Assembly: GCA_041287635.1 (NCBI GenBank)
Contig: JBGGNG010000057.1
Coordinates: 62,001 to 126,000 of the forward strand
Length of the DNA: 64,000 nucleotides
Origin: JAOUEA01 sp041287635
GTDB taxonomy: Bacteria > Actinomycetota > UBA4738 > HRBIN12
Direction: 5' to 3'
Part shown: one piece after another, positions 33,740 through 42,336 of the stretch
Layout: every line of letters starts with the position of its first letter
How positions within the stretch are numbered: position 1 is the stretch's first letter
Program-made: the position numbers and the translations under genes
The notes under the pieces: model-generated
Database searches by the model: none
What the model saw: only the letters and a program-made list of their open reading frames with translations
What the model was told of the DNA's origin: nothing

Positions 33740-34912
33740 ATGGACGTTCCCCAGAACTACCTCGCCGTCATCAAGGTGGTCGGGATCGGTGGCGGCGGCG
33801 TGAACGCGGTGAACCGCATGATCGAGGCGGGCCTGCGGGGCGTCGAGTTCATCGCCGTCAACACCGACGCGCAGACCCTGCTGATGTCCGACGCGGAGGT
33901 GAAGCTCGACATCGGACGCGAGACGACCCGTGGACTGGGGGCCGGCTCCGACCCCGAGGTCGGCAAGAACGCCTCCACGGAGCATGCCGATGAGATCGAG
34001 GAGATCCTCAAGGGCGCCGACATGGTCTTCATCACCGCCGGCGAAGGTGGCGGCACCGGGACCGGTGGCGCGCCCGTGGTCGCCGAGGTTGCCCGCGGAC
34101 TCGGGGCGCTGACGATCGGTGTCGTGACCCGTCCCTTCGGCTTCGAAGGTCGCAAGCGCGCGACCCAGGCCGACCTCGGCATCACCGAGCTCAAGAAGGC
34201 GGTCGACACGCTGATCGTCGTGCCGAACGACCGTCTGCTCCAGGTTGCCGATCCCAACATGCCGATGGTCGAGGCTTTCCGCATGGCCGACCAGGTGCTG
34301 TTCCAGGGCGTCGACGGCATCACGTCGTTGATCACGACGCCGGGCCTCATCAACCTCGACTTCGCCGACGTGAAGTCGGTCATGTCGGGCGCGGGGTCGG
34401 CCCTGATGGGCATCGGCCTCGGATCGGGCGCCGACCGGGCGACCGAGGCGTCGAAGGCCGCCATCAGCTCTCCGTTGCTCGAGAGCTCGATCGACGGCGC
34501 GAAGGGGGTCCTGCTTTCGATCGCGGGCCCGACCGACCTGACCCTGCACGAGGTGAACCAGGCGGCCGACGCGATCACGAAGGTCGCTCACCCCGACGCG
34601 AACATCATCTTCGGAGCCGTCGTCGACGACGCACTGGGCGAGGAGGTCCGCGTCACGGTGGTCGCGGCGGGCTTCGACAAGGTGGCCCCGAGCACGACGG
34701 GCAGCAACCAGTTCGAGTCACGCCTCTCGCGTCTGCTCGAGGAGCCGGTGCGCGGCGAAGGAGAGGAGACCCGCGAGCCGCTCCCGTCGATCCTGGCCGA
34801 CGCGGGCGACGACGAGAACGACGTCTTCACCACCGGCGAGCACGAATCGCAGCCGTCGGTGTCGTTCGATGCCGAGGAGGATCTCGATATCCCGGACTTC
34901 CTGAAGAGCTGA
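33740..34912 (+). CDS. ftsZ: Cell division GTPase FtsZ
   Basis: 390 residues from the ATG at 33740, 8 nt after GGAGGA; an upstream in-frame ATG at 33596 overlaps the promoter and is not conserved. IKVVGIGGGGVNAVNRM, the tubulin signature GGGTGTGGAP (near 105), RPFGFEGRKR and NLDFADVKSVMSGAG are present. After a variable acidic linker it ends in DLDIPDFLKS, the peptide that binds SepF in actinobacteria. It forms the Z ring. Its own promoter and the terminator behind it suggest it is regulated partly apart from the mur genes. Confidence 0.97.
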   Translation: MDVPQNYLAVIKVVGIGGGGVNAVNRMIEAGLRGVEFIAVNTDAQTLLMSDAEVKLDIGRETTRGLGAGSDPEVGKNASTEHADEIEEILKGADMVFITAGEGGGTGTGGAPVVAEVARGLGALTIGVVTRPFGFEGRKRATQADLGITELKKAVDTLIVVPNDRLLQVADPNMPMVEAFRMADQVLFQGVDGITSLITTPGLINLDFADVKSVMSGAGSALMGIGLGSGADRATEASKAAISSPLLESSIDGAKGVLLSIAGPTDLTLHEVNQAADAITKVAHPDANIIFGAVVDDALGEEVRVTVVAAGFDKVAPSTTGSNQFESRLSRLLEEPVRGEGEETREPLPSILADAGDDENDVFTTGEHESQPSVSFDAEEDLDIPDFLKS

Positions 34913-34949
34913 GCGAGCACACCCGCTCCGCGCGGCCCCGTGTGGGCGT

Positions 34950-35020
34950 GGGGGCGGGGAGGTTCCGACGCGAGGAGGCGCCCTTCCCCCGCCTCTTGGC
35001 CGAGAGACCTCCCCGCCCCC
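34950..35020 (+). terminator. Nested GC hairpin behind ftsZ
   Basis: Perfect 14-nt arms (GGGGGCGGGGAGGT at 34950-34963 and its complement at 35007-35020) enclose a second hairpin (GAGGCG 34975-34980 with CGCCTC 34990-34995). It starts 38 nt after the ftsZ stop and is followed by a modest T-containing stretch, GTTCTCGTT. Confidence 0.7.
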
Positions 35021-35081
35021 GTTCTCGTTCCGTGGCGATTCGCCTCGCCGACCGATCGCCCTCGCATGACACGATGACGGC

Positions 35082-35792
35082 ATGACCGTCGGGCGAGACG
35101 AGGTCGCGCACAACCTGCATGGGATCCAGGCCGCGATCGAACGCGCCTGCGATCGGGCCTCGCGGGACCCCGGGTCGATCCTGTTGGTGGCGGCCGCGAA
35201 GACCCAACCGGTCGAAGCGATCCGATGGGTGGTCGAGGCCGGGGTCACGGCCGTCGGGGAGAACTACGTTCGAGAGCTGCGCGACGTTCGCGATGCGGTG
35301 CCCGGTGCCCGGTGGCATTACATCGGTGCGTTGCAGACGAACTCCGCCCATCACGTGGCCGCCCTCGCCGACGTCGTGGAGACTGTCTCCGGTGAGCGGG
35401 GGACGATGCGGCTCGGACGCCGTGCCGCCGGCCTCGGACGCACCCTCGACGTCCTGATCGAGGTGGACTTCACCGACTCGAGAGTGGGGGTGTCACCCGA
35501 CGACGCAGCTCCGTTCGCCGACCTCGTCGCCGGGCTCGAGGGGCTCCGCCTGCGGGGCCTCATGACGATCGCGCCGATCGGGGAGAGCGCCGAAGACGCC
35601 AGGCCGTGGTTCCGCAGGCTCCGAGAGCTGCGGGATGCCATCCGAGAGAACCATCCCGACGTGGTGGACTTGAGCATGGGGATGTCGTTGGATTACGAAG
35701 CTGCAGTAGAGGAAGGCGCTACGATGGTTCGCATCGGAACGGCGCTGTTCGGCCCCCGGGATCGCCCGAGGGATCCGGGCGGAGCGCCGTGA
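35082..35792 (+). CDS. yggS: PLP homeostasis protein (YggS/PLPBP family)
   Basis: 236 residues, single-domain PLP-binding barrel related to alanine racemase. The cofactor lysine is Lys40 in LLVAAAKTQ; GENYVRELRDV, WHYIGALQTN, LRGLMTIAPIGE and LSMGMSLDYEAAVEEGATMVRIGTALFG are family motifs. It balances cellular PLP rather than catalysing a reaction. Position between ftsZ and sepF is conserved in Gram-positive bacteria. Confidence 0.95.
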   Translation: MTVGRDEVAHNLHGIQAAIERACDRASRDPGSILLVAAAKTQPVEAIRWVVEAGVTAVGENYVRELRDVRDAVPGARWHYIGALQTNSAHHVAALADVVETVSGERGTMRLGRRAAGLGRTLDVLIEVDFTDSRVGVSPDDAAPFADLVAGLEGLRLRGLMTIAPIGESAEDARPWFRRLRELRDAIRENHPDVVDLSMGMSLDYEAAVEEGATMVRIGTALFGPRDRPRDPGGAP

Positions 35793-35820
35793 GACGACCG
35801 ATGACACGAGAGGAACGGAG

Positions 35821-36291
35821 ATGGCCGGCGTGTGGAAGAAGACGCTGAACTACCTGGGGCTCGTCGAGGAGGACGAGGATTTCGTCGACGACATGCCCGA
35901 GGCCGACCCGGCGCCGGTGCGACGCATGCGTCCGCAGGCGGTCCGTGAGGTTCCTGCCGAAGCCGAGGGGGTCGTGCGCACGATCGCGTCGCCGCGCCCC
36001 GTGTCCACGGGCATGAGCTCGATCCACAAGTCCGAGCCGAAGCGGTTCAACGAGGCCCGGGAGGTCGCCGACCGGTTCAAGGACGGCACGGCCGTGATCA
36101 TGAACCTGCAGTCGACCGAGGACTCGATCGCGCGCCGCCTGGTCGACTTCGCGAGCGGGCTCGTCTACGGACTCGACGGCAAGATCGAGCTGGTCGCGAA
36201 CCGCGTGTACCTGCTCAGCCCCGCCGATGTGGAGGTCTCTGCCGAGGAACGCGAACGCCTCGCCGGCACCGGCTTCTACAACCAGTTCTGA
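35821..36291 (+). CDS. sepF: Cell division protein SepF
   Basis: 156 residues. N-terminal MAGVWKKTLNYLGLVEEDED is the membrane-binding amphipathic helix; a variable linker follows; the SepF core starts at about 75 (FNEAREVADRFKDGTAVIMN) and ends with GKIELVANRVYLLSPADVEVS. SepF tethers FtsZ to the membrane, which matters here because no ftsA gene is present. GAGAGGAACGGAG is the ribosome site; 28 nt after yggS. Confidence 0.96.
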   Translation: MAGVWKKTLNYLGLVEEDEDFVDDMPEADPAPVRRMRPQAVREVPAEAEGVVRTIASPRPVSTGMSSIHKSEPKRFNEAREVADRFKDGTAVIMNLQSTEDSIARRLVDFASGLVYGLDGKIELVANRVYLLSPADVEVSAEERERLAGTGFYNQF

Positions 36292-36331
36292 ACCACGGCC
36301 AGGGCGTCGACCCGGCTCCCGCCCCTGCTGT

Positions 36332-36337
36332 TAGCCT
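36332..36337 (+). promoter_or_regulatory. -10 element for the YggT gene, leaderless spacing
   Basis: TAGCCT ends 9 nt before the ATG at 36347 without a ribosome site between. Confidence 0.4.
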
Positions 36338-36346
36338 CTCGACCCG

Positions 36347-36607
36347 ATGAACAGGCTCATCTGCGTCGCGCTCACGCTCGCCTGGGTGATCCTGCTCGTG
36401 CGGGTCATCTTGAGCTGGGTGCAGCTCGCCGGATGGCACCCGCCCGCCACCGGTCCGCTACGCTCCGCTTACGAGCTCTTGTTCGACGTGACCGAGCCGC
36501 CGCTGCGACTGCTTCGTCGCATCATCCCCCCGGCGGGTATGTTCGACCTCTCGGTCGTGGTGGCCTTCATCATCATCTTCGTGTTGCAGACTGCGATCTG
36601 CCGCTGA
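36347..36607 (+). CDS. YggT family membrane protein
   Basis: 86 residues with two membrane helices (about 3-23, LICVALTLAWVILLVRVILSW, and 66-84) joined by a loop carrying LRRIIPPAGMFDLS, the YggT signature. Found next to sepF in most Gram-positive bacteria; the function is not settled, with links to membrane organisation and osmotic tolerance. It lacks a ribosome site and may be leaderless. Confidence 0.92.
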   Translation: MNRLICVALTLAWVILLVRVILSWVQLAGWHPPATGPLRSAYELLFDVTEPPLRLLRRIIPPAGMFDLSVVVAFIIIFVLQTAICR

Positions 36608-36620
36608 CCAGGAGGGGTTC

Positions 36621-37397
36621 ATGGGCAAGAAGGACACAGGACTGGGCGAGGCGGTCGCCGCACCGTCGCGGCTCAGCCCCGCCGACATCCAGCAGAAGGA
36701 GTTCCGCGTCTCGCGCTTCGGCGGCTACAAGATGCGCGACGTCGACGAGTTCCTCGACCAGATCACGGACTCGTTCACCGCGCTGACGAGTGACGTCGAC
36801 CGCCTGCGAGCAAGTGGTGCCTCGCCCGTCGTCGGCTCGCCGGATCTCGGCGACGTCGCCCGTCAGGCCGACGAGATCATCGCGAGGGCTCGAGCCGAGG
36901 CGGCCCGGATCGTCGCGGAGGCTCGCACGACCGCGGCGTCGACGTCCGCCGCGGCCCCGAACGGGCCCCAGGACAAGGCCGCCGTCAACGCCTTCATCGC
37001 TCGGGAGCGTGAGTTCCTCCAGTCGCTCGCCGGGCTCGTGCAGGAGCATGCCGAGACGGTCAAGGGTATGGCGAAGTCCGCGCGGTCGGGTCCCGAGGCG
37101 CCGGCAGCGGATGCCTCCGGACCAGGATCGTCGCGGACGGCGGAGCAGGCGCAGTCCGGTTCGACGGGTACATCCCCCGTAGCAGCAGCGGCGGCAGCAT
37201 CCACGTCGCCTCCTGCCCCCTCGACCCCTGCCGCGCCGTCGCCTGTTGCGCCCGAGGCGACGGCGGAGCCCACCCGGGTGCCCGAGAGCGACGACACCGT
37301 CCGCATCGAGGAGCCGGCCACGGCCGGCGCCACCCGTGGTGACGCCGAGCCTGAAGGTGATCGCTCGCTCCGCGAGCTCTTCTGGGGCGAGGACTGA
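36621..37397 (+). CDS. divIVA: DivIVA domain protein (Wag31-like polar growth and division organiser)
   Basis: 258 residues behind AGGAGG. The N-terminal domain has LSPADIQQKEFRVSRFGGYK and VDEFLDQITDSFTAL, the lipid-binding and coiled-coil start of DivIVA. A coiled-coil around RQADEIIARARAEAARIVAEA follows, then KAAVNAFIAREREFLQSLAGL, then about 100 residues of Ala/Pro/Ser/Thr-rich linker and an acidic end ELFWGED. In actinobacteria it marks poles and septa. The low-complexity tail is longer than usual. Confidence 0.93.
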   Translation: MGKKDTGLGEAVAAPSRLSPADIQQKEFRVSRFGGYKMRDVDEFLDQITDSFTALTSDVDRLRASGASPVVGSPDLGDVARQADEIIARARAEAARIVAEARTTAASTSAAAPNGPQDKAAVNAFIAREREFLQSLAGLVQEHAETVKGMAKSARSGPEAPAADASGPGSSRTAEQAQSGSTGTSPVAAAAAASTSPPAPSTPAAPSPVAPEATAEPTRVPESDDTVRIEEPATAGATRGDAEPEGDRSLRELFWGED

Positions 37398-37630
37398 CGA
37401 GACCGGAGGGCGACGACCGCCGGTACGGGCGCGACGTCGCGGGCCGCTACCTCGTGGCGCTCGGCTTCGGGGCCCTCTGCATGGTGAGCCTGGCCCTGGG
37501 CATGGCGATCGAGCGCGGTGCGGCGCTCGTCGGGCTCGCGATCGTCGCCGGTTCGATCGCGCTCGTCGCCCTCGCCGACGGAACGCTCAGGCGCGTGCGG
37601 GCGAGGCGTAGTCCGCGCGCCGCACGGTGA
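37394..37630 (+). CDS. Possible small two-helix membrane protein after divIVA
   Basis: The frame opening at the divIVA stop encodes a charged start (RPEGDDRRYGRDVAGRY), two hydrophobic segments (LVALGFGALCMVSLALGMA and ALVGLAIVAGSIALVAL) and a basic tail ending at 37630. The start is unclear: CTG at 37394 (coupled to divIVA), GTG at 37454 or ATG at 37477. The last 44 nt overlap the end of the convergent ileS gene. The hydrophobic pattern argues for a real gene; no family recognised. Confidence 0.42.
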   Translation: MTRPEGDDRRYGRDVAGRYLVALGFGALCMVSLALGMAIERGAALVGLAIVAGSIALVALADGTLRRVRARRSPRAAR

Positions 37631-40600
37631 TGCGCACCGGCCCGCCCTCGATCGCCGTCGCGACGGCAGGACCCTCGACCTCGCCGTGGATCACGTCGAC
37701 CGCCAGGGTCTCGACGGCGACGGTGTCGCGATGCTCGATCAGGGCGTCGGTCACCACCGGCCCCGCCTCGACGCCGAGCTGGATCCGGTCCGAGATGTCG
37801 AGACCGGCGGCTTTGCGTGCGTCCTGGATCGCGCGGATGAGCTCCCGTGCCACCCCCTCTCGCCGCAGCTCGTCGGTCAGGTGCAGGTCGAGTGCGAGCG
37901 TGATGCCGCCCTCACTCGCGACCCCCCAGCCCTCGCGGACATCCTGCGAGAGGTCGACGTCGTCGGGACCGAGCGAGACGTCGCCGCCCGACGTGCGCAC
38001 GGCGATCGTCCCGCCCATCGCGAGCTCGCCCGCGAGCGAGCCGTCGTCGGCGCCCAACGCGGCCGCCACCTCCTTCACCCGAGCGCCGAGCGTCGGTCCC
38101 AGCGCCTTGAAGTTCGGTTTCGCGTGCCACCGGCCGAACGATCCGGCCGACTCGGCGAAGACGACCCGGTGCACGTTCAGCTCCTCGGCGACCAGGTCGA
38201 GCAGTGGCTCGAGGCCCTCGAGGCTGCCGGGCAGGTGGACCACAGCCTCCGCCAACGGCTGACGCACCCGTGTCTTCGTCTCCGTGCGCACCGTTCGCCC
38301 GAGGCTGACGATCGTCCTCGCAGCCGCCATCGCCGCGTCGAGCGCAGCGTCGATCGCCTCCGCGTCGGCCGCTGGATAGTCGGCGAGGTGCACGGACTCG
38401 GGCCGTCCTGCTCGGCCGGCCGCGAGGTTGCGCCACATGACGTCGGCGACGAACGGTGTGAAGGGGGCGAGCAGCGTCGCAACGGCGACGAGGCACTCGT
38501 ACAACGTATGGAACGCGGCGGATGCGTCGTCGGTGGCATCGCCGCCGGGGTTCCAGAACCTTCGCCGCGCACGGCGCACGTACCAGTTCGACAGGTCGTC
38601 GACGAAGCGCTCGATGCGGCGGCCCGCGCCGGTGGCGTCGTAAGCATCGAGGCCGTCGCGGGCGGCGGCCGTCGTGCGCGCGAGCTGGGACAGCACCCAC
38701 CGGTCGAGCAGTGGCCGGTCGGCCACGGGGGGCGCCGGCGATGCTGGGTCGAAACCATCGGCGGTCGCGTAGGTCACGAAGAACGCGTGCACGTGGCGCA
38801 GCGTCAGCAGGAACTGCCGCACCACGTCGTCGAGCACCTCGTGCCCGATCCGCCGGGAGGCCCACGGCGAGCCGTTCGTGATCATGAACCATCGCAAGGC
38901 GTCGGCGCCCTGGCGGTCCAACGCCTCCCATGGGTCGAACATGTTCCCCAGCGATTTCGACATCTTCCGCCCGTCGGCCGCGATGATGTGACCGAGGCAC
39001 ACGACGTTGCGGTAGGCGGTCGCGTCGAAGTGCAGCACCCCTTCGGCCATCAGCGTGTAGAACCATCCGCGCGTCTGGTCGATCGCCTCGGAGATGAAGT
39101 CGGCCGGGAAGTGCCGCTCGAAGTCCTCGATGCCGCGGCCGAGGTCGGGGTGGTAGCCCCACTGCGCGAACGGCATCGCGCCCGAGTCGTACCAGGTGTC
39201 GATCACCTCGGGAACCCGACGAGCCTCCTGGCCGCATTCGGGACAGGTGAACGTCACGTCGTCGATCGCTGGCCGGTGGGGATCGACGTCGCGGACGTCG
39301 CGGCCCGCGAGCTCGCCGAGCTCGGTGAGCGAGCCGACGGCCCGCAGGTGCCCGGCGCGGCACCGCCAGATCGGCAGCGGGGTGCCCCAGTAGCGCTCGC
39401 GCGAGAGCGCCCAGTCCACGTTGTTCTCCAGCCAATTCCCGTAGCGCCCGCTCTTGATGTGGCCGGGGAACCAGTGCACCTGCTCGTTCACGGCGAGCAG
39501 ACGGTCCTTCACCTGGGTCGTGCGCACGTACCAGGACGTGCGCGCGTAGTAGAGCAGCGGCGTCTTGCATCGCCAGCAGAACGGGTAGCTGTGCTCGTAC
39601 GTGCCTGACCGAAGCAGCACGCCGCGCTCTCGCAGGTCCTCGACGATCCTCGGGTCGGCGTCTTTCACGAAATGACCGCGCACGAACGCCGGTGCGAGGT
39701 CGGTGAAGCGTCCGTCGTCGCCCACCGGCTTGTGCACGGGCCAGCCCTGCGCGAGGCCGATGGCGAGGTCCTCCGGACCAAAAGCCGGGGCGAGATGCAC
39801 GATGCCGGTGCCGTCGTCCATCGAGACGAAGTCCGCAGCCACGACCCGGTGCGCGTCCTCGACGTTCGGGTATGGCGGCTCGTAGCGGGCGCCGACGAGC
39901 GCGGCTCCGGACATCGTGCGGACGAGGTCACCGCCCTCGCCGAGCACGGTCTCCCGCAACGTGGCGCCGACGATCAGTCGCTCGCCGTCGAGGGCGATCT
40001 CGACATAGTCGGCGGCGGCATCGACCGCGACCCCGGTGTTCGAAGGCAGGGTCCACGGTGTCGTGGTCCACACGACCATCGAGGCGCCCACGAGCCCGAC
40101 GTCGTCCGCCGCCTCGATCGGGAACCGCACGTGCACGCTCGGGTCGTCGACGGTCTGGTACCCCAGCGCGACCTCTGCATCGGACAGGGCGGTGCCGCAG
40201 CGGGGGCAGTACGCCGTGACCTTGTCCGCTTCCTGCAGCAGGCCCCGCTCGAACAGCGACTTCAGCGACCACCACACAGACTCGATGTAGCGGGGCGACA
40301 TCGTCCAGTAGGCCTCGTCGAGGTCGACCCAGTAGCCGATGCGCTCGGTGAGCCGCTCGAACTCGCCCACGTATCGCTGGACCGACTCGCGGCACCGCTG
40401 GTTGAACTCGGCGATCCCGAACGCTTCGATATCGCGCTTGCCGGTGGTGCCGATCTCCTTCTCGACCTCGATCTCGACCGGCAGGCCGTGACAGTCCCAC
40501 CCGCCTTTGCGCGGCACGAGATGGCCGGTCATCGTCTTGAACCGGGGGTAGACGTCCTTGAACGTGCGGGGCTCCACATGGTGCACGCCGGGTCTGCCGT

Positions 40601-40757
40601 TCGCGGTCGGTGGCCCCTCGAAGAACATCCACAGCGGCGCGCCCTCGCGCCGGGCGAGCGAGGCGTTGAAGACGTCGTGCTCCTTCCAGAACGCGAGGAT
40701 CTCCCGCTCGAGCTCCGGGAAGCTCGCCTTCGTGTCAACCGGCTCGAACGCCGCCAT
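37587..40757 (-). CDS. ileS: Isoleucyl-tRNA synthetase, type 2
   Basis: 1056 residues from the ATG at 40757 behind GGGAGGACGGAG; the longer frame from 40871 runs through the T-box. The class I motif is PPTANGRPGVHHVEPRTFKD (HxxH at 57-60 region) and KMSKS is near 596 (DGRKMSKSLGN). Length, the GRPGVHH form of HIGH and the absence of a C-terminal zinc finger point to the eukaryote-like IleS2 type, members of which are commonly insensitive to mupirocin. Editing domain lies between (TPWTLPSNTGVAV). It charges tRNA-Ile. Controlled by the T-box leader upstream. Confidence 0.96.
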   Translation of the reverse strand: MAAFEPVDTKASFPELEREILAFWKEHDVFNASLARREGAPLWMFFEGPPTANGRPGVHHVEPRTFKDVYPRFKTMTGHLVPRKGGWDCHGLPVEIEVEKEIGTTGKRDIEAFGIAEFNQRCRESVQRYVGEFERLTERIGYWVDLDEAYWTMSPRYIESVWWSLKSLFERGLLQEADKVTAYCPRCGTALSDAEVALGYQTVDDPSVHVRFPIEAADDVGLVGASMVVWTTTPWTLPSNTGVAVDAAADYVEIALDGERLIVGATLRETVLGEGGDLVRTMSGAALVGARYEPPYPNVEDAHRVVAADFVSMDDGTGIVHLAPAFGPEDLAIGLAQGWPVHKPVGDDGRFTDLAPAFVRGHFVKDADPRIVEDLRERGVLLRSGTYEHSYPFCWRCKTPLLYYARTSWYVRTTQVKDRLLAVNEQVHWFPGHIKSGRYGNWLENNVDWALSRERYWGTPLPIWRCRAGHLRAVGSLTELGELAGRDVRDVDPHRPAIDDVTFTCPECGQEARRVPEVIDTWYDSGAMPFAQWGYHPDLGRGIEDFERHFPADFISEAIDQTRGWFYTLMAEGVLHFDATAYRNVVCLGHIIAADGRKMSKSLGNMFDPWEALDRQGADALRWFMITNGSPWASRRIGHEVLDDVVRQFLLTLRHVHAFFVTYATADGFDPASPAPPVADRPLLDRWVLSQLARTTAAARDGLDAYDATGAGRRIERFVDDLSNWYVRRARRRFWNPGGDATDDASAAFHTLYECLVAVATLLAPFTPFVADVMWRNLAAGRAGRPESVHLADYPAADAEAIDAALDAAMAAARTIVSLGRTVRTETKTRVRQPLAEAVVHLPGSLEGLEPLLDLVAEELNVHRVVFAESAGSFGRWHAKPNFKALGPTLGARVKEVAAALGADDGSLAGELAMGGTIAVRTSGGDVSLGPDDVDLSQDVREGWGVASEGGITLALDLHLTDELRREGVARELIRAIQDARKAAGLDISDRIQLGVEAGPVVTDALIEHRDTVAVETLAVDVIHGEVEGPAVATAIEGGPVRITVRRADYASPARA

Positions 40758-40784
40758 CTCCGTCCTCCCGCCGCGGTCCGTGGG

Positions 40785-41070
40785 GGCCCCCGACACGAAC
40801 GCCCCGCCCCAGTGCCGGGACGAGGCGTCGAGTCTGCCCCGCGGTACCACCCCGCGTTGCCGCGCCCTCACGGGTCGTGGCCACTCACGGCCTCGAACGA
40901 AGGCCTCCCGCTGTCACGGGCGGAACCCGCCTGCATCTCCCACGGCCGACCGGCCGGCTCGGACAGGGGCTCGGAGATGATGTCCGCGCGGCGCCGGCGC
41001 CGGGCTCCCACCATCCCCGGCTCGCTTCTGCCTGACGGATCCGCGCGGCGCGTTCCCGTCGTCGCCTGTG
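40785..41070 (-). promoter_or_regulatory. T-box riboswitch of ileS (isoleucine, AUC specifier)
   Basis: Read on the minus strand, GGGTGGTACCGCG (40840-40852) is the invariant T-box that pairs with the tRNA acceptor end. About 130 nt upstream AUC followed by A (40979-40981) lies in a suitable specifier loop, and GCCGGGGATGGTGGGAGCCCGGC (41000-41022 region) fits the distal stem I pattern. A -10, TAGCAT (41077-41082), starts the leader. No T run follows the T-box and the ileS ribosome site lies about 75 nt downstream, so control is probably at translation start, as known for actinobacterial ileS leaders. Confidence 0.88.
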
Positions 41071-41088
41071 AGAGGCATGCTACATGCC

Positions 41089-41352
41089 ATGGCGAGCCTG
41101 ACGGTGCGGGTGGTGCCCCGATCCGGACGAACCGAGGTCGTGCGCAGATCCTCCGGCGAGATCGTGGTGCGGGTCCGTGCGGCCCCCGAGCGGGGGAGGG
41201 CCACGACCGAGGCGGGCGCCGCGCTGGCTGCCTTCATCGGCATCCCTCGGACCGCCGTGTCGCTGCGGACAGGCGCTCGTTCGAGGTCCAAGGTCTTCTC
41301 GCTCGAAGGGGTCTCCGACGACGACCTCAGGAAGGCCTTGAACCGCCTGTGA
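41089..41352 (+). CDS. DUF167 (YggU-type) protein
   Basis: 87 residues from ATG 41089; an in-frame ATG 21 nt upstream is possible. LTVRVVPRSGRTEVVR, VRVRAAPERGRATTEAGAALA and LRTGARSRSKVF follow the DUF167 pattern (small alpha-beta fold). Function unknown; often found near divIVA, yggT and ileS as here. Divergent from the T-box leader with about 20 nt between the two transcription units. Confidence 0.88.
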   Translation: MASLTVRVVPRSGRTEVVRRSSGEIVVRVRAAPERGRATTEAGAALAAFIGIPRTAVSLRTGARSRSKVFSLEGVSDDDLRKALNRL

Positions 41353-41386
41353 CCTGCGGCGACGGGTCCAGGATGGCCCGTTCTGC

Positions 41387-41392
41387 TACCCT
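41387..41392 (+). promoter_or_regulatory. -10 element for the DksA-like gene, leaderless spacing
   Basis: TACCCT, 9 nt before the ATG at 41402; no ribosome site. Confidence 0.4.
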
Positions 41393-41401
41393 TCGCCGAC
41401 C

Positions 41402-41785
41402 ATGCCCCAGACCAAGCTCACCGCCAAGGAGATCGGCGACCTCAAGGGTCGCCTCGAAGAGGAACAGCTCGAGCTGCGCGACCAGCTGACCACGATCGAG
41501 GAAGAGGCATTCGCGGCGACCCAGTCCGAGCTCGCCGGCGACGTCGGCCTCGACGACGAGTCCGCGGATGCGGGGACGGCGACGTTCGAGCGCGAGAAGG
41601 ATCTCTCGATCGAGAACAACGTGCGCGACCTGCTGGCCAAGATCGACCGGGCGCTCAAGCGCATCGACGACGGCAGCTTCGGCACCTGCGATCGCTGCGG
41701 CAAGCCGATCGAGAAGGCGCGCATCAAGGCGCTTCCGTACGTCGACCTCTGCATCAAGGACGCGCAGGCGCAATCGCGCCGGTAG
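41402..41785 (+). CDS. DksA/TraR family protein with altered zinc finger
   Basis: 127 residues: an N-terminal helical hairpin (ELRDQLTTIEEEAFAATQSE), IDRALKRIDDGSFGTCDRCGKPIEKARIKALPY and a basic end. The usual CxxC-x17-CxxC finger reads Cys96, Cys99, Cys117 and Asp120, so the fourth ligand is Asp in place of Cys; zinc may still bind. Members bind the RNA polymerase secondary channel or serve unknown roles in actinobacteria, where a copy next to lspA is common. lspA begins 5 nt later. Confidence 0.9.
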   Translation: MPQTKLTAKEIGDLKGRLEEEQLELRDQLTTIEEEAFAATQSELAGDVGLDDESADAGTATFEREKDLSIENNVRDLLAKIDRALKRIDDGSFGTCDRCGKPIEKARIKALPYVDLCIKDAQAQSRR

Positions 41786-41790
41786 CGGCT

Positions 41791-42336
41791 GTGGACCGCG
41801 CTCGACGCCGCGGGGCGGTCTGGCTCTTCACCGTCGCAGGGCTCGTCTTCATGCTGGACCGCGTCACCAAGGCCTGGGCGGAGCAGCGACTCGTATCCGC
41901 CCCGATCGACGTGATCGAGGGCGTCCTGACGTTCCGCTTCGCGACGAACCCCGGGGGCGCGTTCAGCCTGGGCCAGAACGCGCCGTGGTTCTTCGCGACG
42001 GCCAGCATCGTCGTGTCGATCCTGATCGTCGTCACCGCGTTCCGCCACACGAACGTCCTCACGGCGGTCGCGTTGGGCCTCGTGCTCGGGGGTGCGGTCG
42101 GGAACCTGACGGACCGGCTCACCCGCGGCGAGGACTTCTTCTCGGGGCGGGTCGTGGACTTCATCGACCTGCAGATCTGGCCGGTGTTCAACATCGCCGA
42201 CACCGCGATCGTCGTGGGGGCGGTGATCCTCGCCGTGAGCTCGTTCGTCGGGGACCGCGGCCAGGCGGCCTCCGGCGCCGCACTCGGGGGGACCGCATCG
42301 CCGGCGACGGACGGGCACGCCGTCGATGAGCGCTGA
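41791..42336 (+). CDS. lspA: Lipoprotein signal peptidase
   Basis: 181 residues, four membrane helices. Catalytic aspartates are Asp108 (GNLTDRL) and Asp137 (FNIADTAI); TNPGGAFSLGQ and VVDFIDLQIWPVFN are the conserved blocks. It cleaves prolipoprotein signal peptides after lipidation, serving for example the three lipobox-bearing binding proteins in this window. GTG start; it overlaps the pseudouridine synthase gene by 11 nt. Confidence 0.96.
   Translation: MDRARRRGAVWLFTVAGLVFMLDRVTKAWAEQRLVSAPIDVIEGVLTFRFATNPGGAFSLGQNAPWFFATASIVVSILIVVTAFRHTNVLTAVALGLVLGGAVGNLTDRLTRGEDFFSGRVVDFIDLQIWPVFNIADTAIVVGAVILAVSSFVGDRGQAASGAALGGTASPATDGHAVDER

Noticed and set aside
37518..41489. Long plus-strand open frames across ileS and its leader (37518-39608 and 39672-41489)
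   Set aside because: Antisense shadows of ileS and the T-box; no family motif and typical shadow composition.
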